Positions 1 through 32,673 of a stretch of 64,000 nucleotides of DNA are shown here, piece after piece. The DNA comes from Echinometra lucunter (Eukaryota; Echinodermata; Echinoidea; Camarodonta; Echinometridae). Below the pieces are notes generated by a model. The model saw only the letters and a list, made by a program, of their open reading frames with translations, was not told the DNA's origin and made no database searches. A program made the translations under genes and the position numbers. The DNA lies in the NCBI GenBank assembly GCA_029962745.1, contig CM057165.1:8517523-8581522 (forward strand). The letters are read 5' to 3'. Within the stretch, counting starts at the first letter, position 1. Each line of letters starts with the position of its first letter.

Positions 1-1684
1 CTTGCCGATTGAAGGAAAAGGCTCATGTACTGTTTTGGTAGCAAAAAGGAAACTTAGATGATGTTTGAAGGTTTGCATGGTGGTACGGATATGCGTAGAA
101 AGGGTTTACGGTTCACCATGTGGTAAGTCCTAAGGGACTATAGATAAAGTGGATAGAGATGGAGGTGAAATAGAGAGGCGAGAAAGTAGGAAAATTGGAG
201 GGCAGAGTATCTTTCGAGAACTGGGTGAAGTCCTAAAAAGGACTGTAAACCAGAAGAGGTGAGAGGATTGAGTTGGTGAAGAGATGAGGAGGCTTGAGTC
301 GGCGAAAAGTGAAGACTTGAAGAGAAGACTCAACGTTTCGGGCAGCTTGACTGTCCGTCTTCAGGAGTGGAAACTTGTAAGAAACTGTCTCGCACTGCCG
401 CCTTTCACCCAAAGATACTTTTGTGAGATCATGTGATATTCCATTCATGATTTCCAGCCTATTGTAGTGTAAATATCTGAAAGGAACGCAAGATAACGGC
501 TACAATCTGCACTGCCCTGGACCCATGCACCCCAACTGCTCCCAGCACAACGATCATAGCGATTTGTATGCTTGGCGTGTACACCCAACCCTCGATGGGT
601 TTACTTGTGTGCAGACACTGTGTGATGCATGTTGACATTGTTGGGGGTTTACATCACATCTTGCCCAGGGGTATGAAACTATTTTTGGCTCTTCATTTCA
701 CTTCATTTCAATTCAAAATGGGGTTTATTGGAAATACTTTTTTCAGCAGCAAAGCCGAATTACAAAAGTTGACAATTTATGTGATACTCAACTCAAGATG
801 ACAAAAATTTACAGCATCCTAGTTTCGCAGTTATCTTGCTATGTACCATCTTAAAGAAAGGAAATCTGAAGAAGAGATTTAGAGGGTTTCCCAAAACTAT
901 ACATAACGGCACATCCACTTGTATTTTAACCCAGGGCTGTGTGGTTATGAGACTACCACTCTGCTTATGGGTCTTTGCGCATCCGTCATGTTCAACAAGG
1001 AGCTTTAAGAGTTGGAGTCCCAACTGGAAACAAATTAATTCAAGCAGCTGCCCCTTTCTAAGGATGCACAGAAGAATCTACAGATGCACTGTTACCTTTG
1101 ATGTCAGATGTTGGATGCCATTTAACTTCACAAGAAAATGGAATAGTGTTTTTTGTTGCAAATGAATTATTGGGAATAATTTACTTTTTATTTCAATAAA
1201 CAAAGTGAAAATTGAGCACATGATAAAATATAAATACAAAAGCCTAACTGTGTTCAGAAATTTGGCTATGTTGTATGATAGCAGTTTGAACTTGTGAAAA
1301 AAGTTGAATTTGACAATCCTAAAATCCACTATTTTGCACTGTTCCAATTACTTTCGACAAACAAAAAATAAAAGATGCAATTGATCAAGTATAGTTATTA
1401 TGATATCATGTCAGATTTGTGGGCAGGCATGGACAGTCTAGTTGTTTCGATTCATATTTCAGGAAATTTTGCACCATTTCTTTAAATTCTTTTCGCTTGC
1501 CTCCTGTAAAAGTAAGCACAATAATTGTTACGAAAGCATATTTCCCGTTGAAAATGGACTGTAAGTTTGCAGCAAGGTAGGAATCTTTTGTCTACATATC
1601 TGCAGAGAAGATCCAGTGAAGCACATGCCTGACATATTTTCCCTGGCAGCATGGAATATGGTTCAAAAGGAATGAGACAAGGCC
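1..1684. other. No gene recognised
   Basis: No reading frame with family resemblance or a consistent splice structure was found. Open frames are short and overlap on both strands. A hairpin-like motif on the - strand at 331-366 is discussed in the findings. The region could hold the missing 5' exons of the lectin gene, but I could not identify them. Confidence 0.5.
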
Positions 1685-2267
1685 GTATCTCACTGGCGGA
1701 GACATCGCTGCGACGTCTCCAACTCATCAGTCCCAGCAGTCGCTGTGACATCTCCGAGCAAAACAAAGCTTGCACTCTCACCAAAGCGCGACTTCTAGGA
1801 GACGTCTCAAAAACAAGGGGACAACCAATTTGCCCCGAAGTTGCGGGACGTCTACGCAACGTCCCCAGGATGTCTTCTCAGTTGCAGCGAAGTCTCTGAG
1901 ACGTATTCTCGGTTGCTGTGATGTCCCCGCGACGTCTCCGCAACGTTGCAGATAAAAATAATCTCCACAACTGATGGAGGCATCGCGGAGACATCTCCAA
2001 GACGATGCGAAATTCATGACCCGTGGCACGAACTTTGCATCCCAGTCGTGAAATTCATGACCTGCGGCGCGAAATTCAGGACCTGGGATGCGAAATTCAC
2101 GTCGCACATGACCTGTTGTCGAGCATACTTCAGGGCCACCATAAAGACCTGCTGGAGACTGGGAAAACTCCCCAGAGACACGGCCAGTCTCAAGGAGACA
2201 TCTCTGCAACCAGCGGAGACTTGAGTCGCTAAATAGTCGCGAACTAGTCTCCAGGCCAGTGAGATAC
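1685..2267. repeat. Palindromic MITE filled with GACGTCTC-type repeats
   Basis: The ends form an inverted repeat: GTATCTCACTGGC on the left and GCCAGTGAGATAC on the right, each followed inward by a GGAGAC/GTCTCC block. The interior is packed with variants of GACGTCTC, GAGACATC and GCGAAATTCA in both orientations. No coding capacity is seen. It is most simply a non-autonomous DNA transposon that grew by internal short-unit duplication. No target-site duplication was clear. Confidence 0.55.
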
Positions 2268-5200
2268 CCCTTTAGGATGTGACTCCAGCTCTTGAAGCTC
2301 CTTGATTCACATGATTGGAAATGCTATATATTGTTCTGTTATGGTCTGAGACTGAAATTCCCTGAAATCAGCTTATACTTTTGTGGCCTTATGACATGAA
2401 ATATATGAGAGTATTACAAGATATTGATTGTAGTGTTGTCGTGACTGGTGGAAGATTTTTTCTATACTTCAAGTTGGAAGAAATTAGCTATTTCATATTC
2501 ATATTTTTAATATTTTTTGATAGAGGTAAGAATATTTTAATATAATGTTGCAGCTCTGTTATGAGGTTTTATCTTAGACATGATTATTCATAGCAATATT
2601 TCTTTGTATGTGTTTTTTAGTGTGTGCAAATTAACAGAATCCATCCAAATTTTAAGTTTATCAACTTTTTATTCACCTTGAAATCTACATGTTTTCATCT
2701 AGATGTTTTAATACTGAAATAATTGATAGATAATGTTTTGAAAATAACTATGCAAGTTTATAATTATCGGTGTGGCATGTGTCAAAGGTAATGTAATGAA
2801 GGAACTAGAGCTGACAAATGCAGTTAGATTATTTGTGAAATAGGGACAGTTGGGAGGGAAATTTTATAGTGGACACCGGGTGCAGTTAGAAGCCTACAAT
2901 GTATGAATTTAGAAACCTGTGTGAATTTTAGAGTGTAGTCAACATGGGAAGCTAATTTTCCCATATTTGAGGGATGTAATACCTCCATGATGCCAGAGAT
3001 CACCAAGGTTTACAAACTCTGGTGTGGGGAATTTTGGTGAAGGATATTTAGGCCGTCTTGAATTTTTGGGGGGACTTTCTCAGTTCATATGAAAGGTTTA
3101 ATTGCCAATTCATTATAGCATTCCACATTTTGTGATATGGCCGAATAATTCTTGATGCAGAGCCCTATAAAACATACCAAGTACATGTCTAGAAAGAGCA
3201 AAAAATTCTGCACATACTGTGCCCATTTGGGTTGCAGCAGTATATGTCGTTTTATGTTGAATTTTTTTTTTTCAAATGAAAGTAAGCACCAAAATCCTTA
3301 AACTGGCAATCTCAAAAACACTTTTTTCCATGCAAAATTGGCAACTTTTTAAATAGCATGTTCCTGTCAATTTATATTCATTTCAGATACATGGCTTTTT
3401 TATTTTAAAAATGTAGCAATAAAAGGAAAATACTAGTGTTGCCAATTTGAAGAAGAAAAGCTGATTAAATAAGGTTTCAAACAATTCCTGTCATGAATGC
3501 ATGTACCTGTATAGAGTCAAAGCTTCCAACTTCCAAGGAGGATTGGAAATCTTTTGTTTCATGAGTTTGATAAGCCTATTGTATGTTGAGCAGTAATGAT
3601 GAAATTAGAAATAAATGCCAAAGCTATACATCTTGACTTACAGTGGATCTTGAGATGAGAACATTTCACGTCCAAATTAAGTCAAGATGTATTGATTTAG
3701 TATTTACTTCTAATGCAACCCTACCTGGATGAATCAAAACCTACATCAATTGAGTAATGATGAAAATTAAAGGACACTCATTTCTTAGCTGAATCCAAGA
3801 GCTTTTTTTTCCCTTGCAGCATAACGCATGTATGAGAAGAAATAATGGTTCAGAATACTGAACCTGAGTGTCAGTATGTGATTTATGCTCAGGAGATCTG
3901 ATTGTATTTGAAGACAAAAGGAAAATCACATTCATTGTACAATAATGTACGTATAATGTGTTCAGAATCCTTTTATGCTTTTTCTGATTTTCCATGTCAA
4001 TTTTTTCTGGGTTGATTCAGGATATCATTTTCTGATGACCGTAGTCCTGTATTTCAACATCACATTAAACTTGTTATTCCTCATGTGCTTGGTTTTACTT
4101 TAGGGCCTCACCTCTAAAGTGTCATGGAAGATTTTCAGATGAAACGAAAAGGAGGCAGTCACTGATCACGTATTCATTTTTTGAATGTTGATGAAATGTT
4201 GACCATTAACTGCATTTTGGTAGGTAAATAAATTTAAAAAGTGACACCTGATTAAAGATACTAATCTATTTATGAGATGATGTGCAAAATATTCAATAAC
4301 AAAATAAATGTGATCTATTTCTATTTGAATTACTGGCCAGTTTTGATTGTTTGTTTTATTTCTTTGCTCAGTGAAAGAGAGATGTAGAAACCGCTTTTCA
4401 CGTGCACACCAGTGACACTATCAGTACAAAATATGAGGTGACGCACTCCAAATTCGAAAAAAAAAACAAAAACAAACAAAAACAAAACCGAACCAATTAT
4501 CTTTATTGGCTATCAGGTAATTAGGTCGGTGCACTGATGCAAAATTGATAGTGCTTCTATTCTTCTCAGCCACTATCAGTATGAAAAAGTATTCTTCATC
4601 AGTAACAATAACAAAAAGCACGCACACACAAAAAAGCCCCAAACAAAAAAAGTCTATGTCTTGATAAGGGTGATGGGAGATCAAAGAATAAAGCACCTCG
4701 CCTAATGGAAAACGGAAATATCCATTATGAGGGGGAAACTTGATACTAGAAGAGCAACAATATAAAGTGATGAAATAAACCAAGCAACCTCATTAGAGGA
4801 GTGTTTCAACTCCTGCAGGGGTCATATTGGGAATCATTTGATTTTGGAGTGAATATTCAAGCTCAAAGTAGTGGCGTCCACTCCGAAACGGGTAAACCAA
4901 ACCACTACTTTCGAGTGGATTTTCACATTTTAAGCATTGATTTCCAATCCAAAAAAAAATGTTACTCTTCAGAGAGTGGAATTTCTCTCCTGTAATTTTA
5001 AAGTTGCTTGAGATGATACAAGGGGCGATAAAGATATATGGATGTGAAAATTTAATTTGTTAGCCTTGTGGTTGTCTGCTTATAAAAATGCATATTGAAT
5101 AACAGTGTAAATATGCTGCTCCTTTATCATGTTTATCTTCGCGTTTTCGTGATTCTGTAAATTTGTTCATCTTTATTTTGTGGTTTATCACATCTTGATG

Positions 5201-6614
5201 ATATTGACTGCTTTTATCATGTTTATGTCAGTTTGCTTTAAATAGAAATGAAAAAAGAGAGAAAGAAATAATGGATGTAAACTGGGCATCGCAGGACTTC
5301 CACGAAAAAAAAGAAAACATGAAAAAGCTTTCAGACGCAGTGGTACTTTTTCCTGGGGGGGGGTGTAATATAAAAAAATATACAATCAATCTTACAATTT
5401 GATATCAATCGTAAGATTGGTTGTAAGTCTATGGCAAACTATGTACTAAAGAGATACAATTGATTGTAAGATTGATTGTATCTCTTTATGTTATACCCCC
5501 TGATCTTCAAAACTGCTCATTTTATTGGAAATGTGTAAAGTGTAAAGGGACACGAAGTTGTAATGTGATATACGTACTGCTTCAAATGGCCTATTAAAAG
5601 TAATTCAGAGGTGAAAGTAAGGAAACAGAGTAACGTATTAATCATGTTAATTAGCACTGACTTCGCTTTCCTAATTGCTAATAGTGTTGTTGGGGAACGG
5701 TGCGAAGGGCTATGCGCTTTTATGGAATGCCCTCATAATATGGCTTTAGAAAATAACGTTTTCTTCTTTTTTTTCTGGAGTATCCATTATGTTTTGTCTT
5801 TAATGAATAACGACGAAAAATTGAAACACCCCGTCCATTTTGTTAATTATGGAAAGGTTATTTGAATAGGATATGCACGAATTACCATGTGTAAGTAGAT
5901 TCCAAAGATCTATTTGACCTTTTTTTTTTTCATTTGAATATGAAAAGGATTTTATCTTTAGTGTTAGTGGGGAAAGAGATTTATCAATCTAATGGCCTTA
6001 AATATTATCCATTCCCATATCCCATTAAAATATCACGACGAAGTGGAGTATTTGATTGGCTTTAAAAAATCGAATTCAATACAAGCTTGTTGAACTAGCT
6101 TAATTGTAGAAAGTAAAGACGATCTGCAAAGTCTGAATGCATTAGCAAATCATTCGCAATCATTCTTTCATTTAAAAAAAAAAAAGAGTTTTAAGCCGTT
6201 AACTACAAAACTAGCTCTTATTACGCAGTATAAATGTGTTTGTATTGGTGAAACCTATATGCATATGACGTCATCCAGTAGCCGGTCAGGAGTTACAATT
6301 GACTAAAACGCATAAAGTAAATTGGAGTTTTATAGAGACTTTTAATCTCCAGTGAAGCAAAGCCAGAGCTGTCCTGCCTTTTGAGACATCATAAACAGTT
6401 ATCGCATTATACAACGACTTCAACCTTTTACCGTTTATGGTACACTGGATGGGCGAGTCAGAATGGTATGTATTAGTGATGGTGATGTTTACTATAGTAT
6501 TACTTATATGTATTTTTAAGAACACAGTTTGAGGTTGGGATATTATAACATGACACTTTTGGTTTTTCTAGTCATACATCACGGAAAAAGAGTATTTGTG
6601 AAAGCTTATCACAG
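2268..6614. other. AT-rich DNA, no gene recognised
   Basis: Only short open frames without family resemblance. A small inverted repeat built from AGATACAAT/ATTGTATCT lies at 5450-5490, with related sequence just upstream at about 5390. Nothing else could be supported. Confidence 0.5.
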
Positions 6615-6921
6615 GTGTGGGAGCACCGTGGTACATTGATATAAGCTCTTGCCTCTCATATGAAAGGTTCTGTGTTCGATCCCTATTTACATCTATGGAC
6701 CAAGCATTTTGGCCACATATGTCGCTCTAGACCCATGAAATGGGTACCTAGCAACGCTGGGGTAATGATAAATTGCAGGGCCAACACGAAGTACAATGGT
6801 ACTGATGTGGTTAACTTGGGTAAATATAACCCAATTATAATTATCATTTTTGTTATTATCATTCTTGTTATTGTTTTTTATCATAATTACTATTTTATTT
6901 ATATTTTTAATTTCAGTATTG

Positions 6922-7013
<92 letters not shown>

Positions 7014-7038
7014 CATCATCATCATCATCATCATCATT
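6615..7038 (+). mobile_element. tRNA-derived SINE with (TTA)n tail
   Basis: The head resembles a tRNA gene: an A-box-like segment near 6628-6640 and a B-box-like TGTTCGATCC at 6673-6682, spaced as in a pol III internal promoter. A roughly 200-bp body follows, and the element ends in a long (TTA)n/(TCA)n tail. The order of tRNA head, body and simple tail is typical of SINEs. The head does not look like a functional tRNA because the acceptor pairing is not evident. Confidence 0.55.
6922..7038 (+). repeat. (TTA)n then (TCA)n microsatellite
   Basis: About 29 trinucleotide TTA/ATT units are followed by about 9 ATC units. It forms the tail of the SINE-like element just upstream. Confidence 0.95.
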
Positions 7039-8445
7039 GATATCAATATCAATAACATTATCATTTCTGTTTATCGATTCTTAGACGCGATGTTAAAACT
7101 GCGCAGTTTGATAAACTCTGATACAAAAGTATTTTGTTTTCTAATTTGTTAAGCTTTTGTATTTTTCATCTGTTTTTCTGAAAGCAGTTTTCGAAGGTAG
7201 CGTTTGTTTTCTTCATTCTTCAGTACCAGATGTATGGTGAGTTTGTTGATTTCAAATCCCACAAAAAGTGACACAAACGTGAAATTATTAATTTCTTGTC
7301 AGTAATAATAAAGGTGTATTTGTATGCATGAATCACGAAAATGTTGAATCGGAAACTGCTGGTGGAACAAATATCTTTTGTGAACAGACATAAAAGTGAC
7401 AGAGGTTGTTGAAATTTATGATAGGCTTCAAATCCTGTATTTAACTCTCTTAATTGATGGTAAGTAATTTATTCGTTGAGAAATAAAACTAAATTTGAGA
7501 CAAAATTCAATTTTTAAAACAAAATAAAGACTGACAGATTAAGGCGATTTTGAATGCTGTTACAAGTCTTATTAAACTAATTTATTATGGGACCCAAGGT
7601 AAGCATAGTAAGTAGGACATATAGTATTTCAGACCCCCACTGATGAACGCTCATTATGCTAAGATTGTAAGTAATAAAATAATTTCTGTGCATGTTTATT
7701 TCCGTAATGAGAAAACTCAAGAAATATTTGAGGGGTGAATTTGAAAACTCGCTCAAGTAAGCACTCTCTGCATATTTTCCCTCTTTACCAATTTAAAACA
7801 CATCTTTGGTTAATTACATTATCACACTTCTGAATGAGGCAGAATCTTTTAAAAAATATTGGTCATGCTTTGTCCTTTTTTATCAGTGCAAATCATACAA
7901 GTCCAACAAATTCATTACAAATAATACAATTCAAGCAAACATGGAAGCATAACACTGAATAACATATAGTAAATAACATCATTCTGTAACTTAACAAAAT
8001 AATGTGTTTTATACATCCTCTTTTGAAAAGTAGTTTAACATAAATAATTTCACAATATCATAATACACGAAATATGACCTTAAGGCAATTATAATTTCCT
8101 AGAAAACTGCTGACACGCTAAAAAGCAAAGATTGTAATTTGGCATGACTAAGATGTATATTAATCTTGTAATTACATGGGCATCATTTGATGTGAAATGG
8201 TCAATAGTAAATGAATTAACTATATGAATGAAAAACTTTGGATGCTTGTAAAACCTCATCAGACATTTTGTAAATATAATGATTTAGATATCATCCATCT
8301 AAGGTTCGTGATTCATGACCCAAACTGATTTCATCAAGGGGGAGGATGATGCATTCGACACAACAATTAGACTTTGATTGCTTGTTCCATTCAATTCCAT
8401 TTCATACTATAACTGCTTTCATTTATTTTTTGTTTTCATAAACAG

Positions 8446-27303
<18,858 letters not shown>

Positions 27304-27531
27304 AGGAGATAACTGAAGAAAAGATGATTGATACTGCAGAATCGGAAATAGCGTTAAAACACGTACTAAAGCTCATCAGAGTATACCTCATTAATGAATA
27401 GAAAGCCGAAATCAAACAATATAAAGGAAAAACAACTATAACGGAAAACACCTCTTCAGGAAAGAAAAAAAAAACGAAGGGAACAAAAGATGCTAAAATA
27501 ACTGGCTCCCGTTGGCTATAGGCAAAGGTGC

Positions 27532-28356
27532 CGGAAGGGGGGGGGGGGGGAAGGGGGGGGGTGGGGGGCAATCGCCCCTCCCAATCATTCGAGGGGGGAA
27601 ATCGAATTTTTGCCCCCCCCTAAGGGCCCCCTCGGAAGAAAAAAAAATTTGGATCATATACGACCATGTAAAATGAGCATATTGACATGATTAGTGCTCT
27701 AAAATGCAAACTTTCAGCATTCAAAAATCAAAATTTTCTTACTTGGTTGCTACGCTAGTAATTAGAAGCAACGGGGCAGATGCTTGCTTCAACCCGGGGA
27801 TTATTCCCCCCCCCCCCTCAGTATCTTCATATATTGGCATAAGGGCCCCCGTATTTTTTCATATTTGGGCAATGCCAGAATAAGAAATTTCTGTACATTT
27901 TCACCACCCGAACTGTAAAAATTTTGCGCGCTCGCTTCGCTCGCGCTGACAAAGTTGTGAAACTGATTTGATTTTCGGGCAAAGGGTGTAGGCCCCATCG
28001 CCAAAATCTACCAGTATGCCAGTCATAACCCTCCCATTGCCATGCCCGGTCTCCTGAGTCTCATGCCATCCTAACATGCTAAAATAATCATGTTTCAGTA
28101 CTATTGATGAGAGAAGATGGGAAACAGTTTTTTCAGTGTCTTCTAATTCAAGAAATTCTAAACTTGTCCTTCTATATATAAAGAAATATGTATAAAAGGG
28201 GATAAATGTGCTTGTTCGGGGGCGGGGGTACGTTGTATGCTGGTAGTAAACACTTGAGGTGGGCCCCCATAAAGGTTTGGGGTGGGCCCCCAAGAGTATT
28301 TGCCCCCCCCCCCCCCACCCAAAAAAAAAAAAAGCTGGGACCCTTCCGGCGCGCCT
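27532..28356. mobile_element. Element with GCCGGAAGGG ends
   Basis: The left end is GCAAAGGTGCCGGAAGGG and the right end is CCCTTCCGGCGCGCCT, an imperfect inverted repeat. Flanks are GGCTATAG and GGTTATAG, a candidate 8-bp duplication with one change. G-runs and C-runs lie inside the ends, and a CGCTCGCTTCGCTCGCG motif lies at about 27926. No transposase is seen. Confidence 0.55.
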
Positions 28357-28364
28357 GGTTATAG

Positions 28365-31300
28365 ATGATAAGGGGGAAGTAGGCTTATTGCAGTCATTTA
28401 ACTAGTTACTAAAATAATACGAGCTTTCTCACGAATTATTTCTGACAGCACAGAATGGGGTCAGAGTTGAATGTAGTATACGGCGTGTGGCTTCGATCAC
28501 ATTTTCCATCTACAGTGTTTGATTTCGACCTTCTGTTCATTCGGGTTGAAAACTGATGAGTGAATTGTTCAAAAGTTTTAGTATGATGCATGGAGATTGT
28601 TTCCGGTTCTTTATTACCAATGAGCACACTCAAGGAGAGGCAATCTAATTACTAGTACTGTAAACTTTTTTTTGTCTCACGTGTACATTAGAATTTGGAG
28701 GTCGTTACATTTGGTTTACCCGTTTTTGGAATGGTGCAACTTCTATTTTCTTTTCTTGATAAAGTTTCAAAATATCTGGCTCGTTCCAAGATGAACAAAG
28801 TGAAATTGCAGTTACGATTTCATTAACGGTACCATATAACTTGTATCCTGCTGCTGCATAACATTTCAAATTGTCATTCTAAGAAGTACTGATTTGGTAA
28901 AGGCTTGGTGTATCTGAAGTCTTTACCATGTTCAATATTCCTCTGATTTATGCTCAATAAAACTGAATCTTTGTAAATAAAATCCTTCCATTTTTAACAT
29001 TGCCTTGTCTGGCGTGTGATGCGACAGAGACTGACAGTTATGGTTATTATCTAAGTAAACAAGTGCCCTTATCACCAGCGGATCCAAGATTTGTAAATAG
29101 TGGGGGCGCAGGCCCGAGCGGCGCACGCTTATCAGTATAGGGCCTATTAACAGCGGAGACATTGTTAATTGTTGTTTTACAATATGCACATGATGCATGG
29201 GGTGGCTACGTAACGTGTGCAAACCACTGACTAGTAGGGAGATGGGGGTGGGGCTTTATTATGACAGCAGTTTGTTTTGTTTTGTTTTTCCTTTGGCTAT
29301 TCTCGGGCACTAGTCAGCTGATGATGTATAGACGTCTTTTAGTGACACTTTTTTTCTTTAAAAAATACCTCTCCCTGATTCTTATTTTTGAGACAAAATA
29401 TTTGTCAGCAAATTATGACAAAGTCTATATAAAAGTAAACAGGAATAAGCTGGCTATTGAATAAACAAACTGGTTTACATACACTACTGACAAATAAGCA
29501 ATCGAAATGACGAAAGTGGTTCATTATTGCTAATATGAATAATATCACCCCTCAAAAAGTACTCAGGTGCGAAGTTCATTCTCGAAAACATACTAGGCGA
29601 TTTGATTCAATTGGTTTATTGGCCTCTCTGTAATCTCCTCGTTTAAAATAATTGTTTAGTATCTTTAGAAAATGATGTTATTAATAATCGTGAATGTTTG
29701 ATTCACCCACGCTCAGCGGGGGAAGAAAATGAGTGGGAAAACCCACTCATTTGATTCCTTTGGCGCAACCGTGACTCTGCTTAACAATAGCAAATATTTT
29801 ATTCAGCTGACGATACCTTTATGTACCATCTACCTTCGCGCTACTGTCATGGGCTTCAAAAACATCGTTACAAAATTAAATCACTCATTTCATTGCATTT
29901 AAACGAAGTAACTGACCTAACCCCCTCCCTCTTCCCGCCCCCTTTCTCTTCTTTCTCTCTCTCTCTCTCTTATCTTTTTCTTTCTCTCCCTTTCTCTCCT
30001 TGTCCCACGCTTTCTTTCATGTCTCTTCCTCTCCATCACATAAAAATCACGAAACCTTTTTTCTATTTCTGTTCCTTTTTCGAAGTATTTTTTTCAAACA
30101 TGATTAAGGTTCGTTGTAAGCATAATAGAAATGAGAAAAAAATTATCTGTAGTATAAAACAAAACAATCGTACACAATGATAAATCATGACTCACTGCAT
30201 GCAAACAGAGGGAAATGGAGCACTTATATTATATTGTGTTTCATATAATATTCATATGCGTTCCAGCAATCATTGTTGATTACACGTATGTTGCATTTAC
30301 CGAATTTAGGCCACACAGTACTTACGGTATTTTCATTATTGAACTTTTATGTTCGACGTAACATTACCTCCTGATAAAGAAAGGGAAATTTCATACTGAT
30401 AAAACTAGAAATATCCACTGTCAAGACGTTTCCGTCGCAGTACAGTGCGTGAGTATAAGGGCGATTCCATGATTAAGTGGACATTGCCCCAAACTTTATT
30501 TTTGCTCTATCTCACATTCAGGTCAGATCTTTTGGTTAAAATTCATATAGAAGTTTTAAATGCAAAGGGGTTTCATAATCACCAATTTTTTTTATTTTTT
30601 TTTTTTGTCCAAAACGTCTCTTTATAGGATAATCCGAACCATAAAAAAATAGATATATGGGAGTACACACAGTTTTTCAGACTTAGACAGAAAACTATTG
30701 TTTCTTTTGTTTATTTTTTAGTTGGATAATCTGAAGGTCATTATGTCAGCCAAAATTAAAGGAAAATATTCAAAAATAAGTTGGGAAAAGGTATAAAAAT
30801 CTGAAATATGTAGTGCTGGACAAGATGTAACGTAAACAATCACGTTTACGTGACTAACCAAGATTTTGAGGTCTACTTTGAAAAAAATAGAGAGGTAAAC
30901 ATTTAAACTTTGCCATCATATAAGATCCAAAACTGATATGGGTCGGTGTCTGAGTTACGCTACAGTAAGTAGGTTTTTTTTTCAAAAATTGTTTTTTTTC
31001 TTGTGTCCTTTTTTTTTTTTTTTGGGGGGGGGGACGTGTACTAACCAAGGTTAAAAGTTCTCATTGCCGTTCCGACATTATTCAATTGCTTTTTTAAAAA
31101 TGGTAGACCTAGGGTCGGTGAATATGTTGTAAAAAGATTAGGACTTGAAATAAAATAGATTTTGAATTAACTGTATCAAAAGGTATGAAAATTTCTTTAA
31201 ATGTAACGTTACTAATCGTGGATATTACTCAAATACAATCAGTACAAGGAATCTTAACGGAGAATGAATGTGGACACAACAAAACGAGATTTGCAGCGAA

Positions 31301-32071
31301 TGTTATCTTAATTGACTGTAACAATTCTACACATTTCATAAATTGTAAATAAGTTATTAGAGTATCACATAAATAATATTAGCAACAAATAAGATTTACA
31401 TATAAAACTGCACTGAACGGTTATAAGGTAAAAGAATTGGAAAAGCAAAGAGATTTACACAAACAGTTGTGTTATCTCTTATATTATTCATAGAATTAAA
31501 AGTCGAAAAATGAGATTTTGTTGAAGTGCAAAATATATCCTTTGATTAAGGAATGGCGGGACATTATGAAACTTTTCTTCTCTGTATATGATTAGCCTGA
31601 GTTTAACAACCACTAATTACCATTTCTTGTTGAGATTTTGCCATGATATATGATTATAACCATGATAACCACCCACTTGGAATTTTAGGTTATGACAGTT
31701 CCATCAAACTTTTTTTCATTTTACCTTTTCATGCAAGCAAATACTCCGTAGCATGGGCGTTAATCCAGGGGAGGGGGACTTATCCCTCAAAGAAATTAAG
31801 GGTGGGGGACACAATAGGGTAAATCACCCCCCCCCCCACACACACACACACACACACATTTTTCTCTTTTTGTCATAAAACATACCTTTTTACATTTTAG
31901 TTAAATGTATTATATTTATAGGATATTTTGTAATTTTTGATGTAATGGTTAATTTCCTCAGGTATCAATGTTTCATGTATATATTGATTAATTTCCTCTG
32001 TAGCAAAGCGCTTGATCAGTTTTCAATTTCATATAGCGCTATAAAAGAAACAACGATTATTATTTTTAATC
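28365..32071. other. No gene recognised; scattered low complexity
   Basis: Only short open frames without family resemblance. It holds a pyrimidine-rich tract (about 29920-30010), poly-T and G-run segments near 31010-31035, and a hAT-like left end near 31755 (TGGGCGTTAATCC plus a G-run) with no matching right end. Segment 29687-29930 is a diverged copy of 32072-32310. Confidence 0.5.
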
Positions 32072-32310
32072 ACGAATGTTTAAAACGACACCCTCAGCGG
32101 GGGAAGACCACGTGGGAAAACCCATTCATCATATTCTTTTGACAATTGTGACTCTGCTTACAATAGCAAATATTTCATATACAACCGTGCTCTGCTTATA
32201 ATAGTAAATATTCTATTTAAACGGCCGAGATTTTTATTTACACTTATGCCTCCGTGCTGCCGTCATGGGCTTCGGAAATATTCCGTGACGCAATTCAAGC
32301 CAATCCTTGA
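32072..32310 (+). repeat. Dispersed repeat, also at 29687-29930 and from 60473
   Basis: Shared blocks include CTCAGCGGGGGAAGA, GTGACTCTGCTTA and GTCATGGGCTTC. The copy at 29687-29930 is diverged. The copy starting at 60473 is nearly identical because it is part of the 3.5-kb duplication. Confidence 0.6.
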
Positions 32311-32537
32311 AATAAAACGTTTGAACTCTCTCTCTCCCCCCCCCCCCCCTCCCCCCCTCTCTCTCTCTCTCTCTAACTGTCCTTATTTGCGAGTAATGGA
32401 TGTAAACAATTTTATTCCAACTTTATGAGCAACATTGTGTTATTGACATTATTTTTCCAATTTCATTTTTAGTCATGCACTGAATTGACATGATTTAGAA
32501 GCATATCTGATAAGTCTGTGATAAGTCTAGATGCATA

Positions 32538-32673
32538 TCAGTATCGAAGCCCGCGGAGTTGGCTGAGATAAGGATTGCCATAGTAACCACTTAGCTGACG
32601 GGGTTTCTGGATGTCTGTCACAGTGTCCTTGCAGGACCACATGAAGAAATCTCGCCAAAGTGGTGTCATCATG
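32538..32673 (-). CDS. Gene B exon 6 (C-terminus)
   Basis: The acceptor TTTTCAG is followed by one base and 45 codons including TGA (32538-32540). It begins [10 protein letters not shown] and continues through SCKD and IQKPRQ to QLRGLRY. It matches gene A exon 6 up to IQKP but is 19 residues longer. Confidence 0.85.

Noticed and set aside
480..660. Cysteine-containing frame with a DGFTC string resembling part of an EGF domain
   Set aside because: Cysteine spacing does not fit an EGF domain, a stop follows soon after, and no acceptor in the right phase was seen.
6660..7152. Long Tyr- or Ile-rich open frames
   Set aside because: They are translations of the (TTA)n tract.
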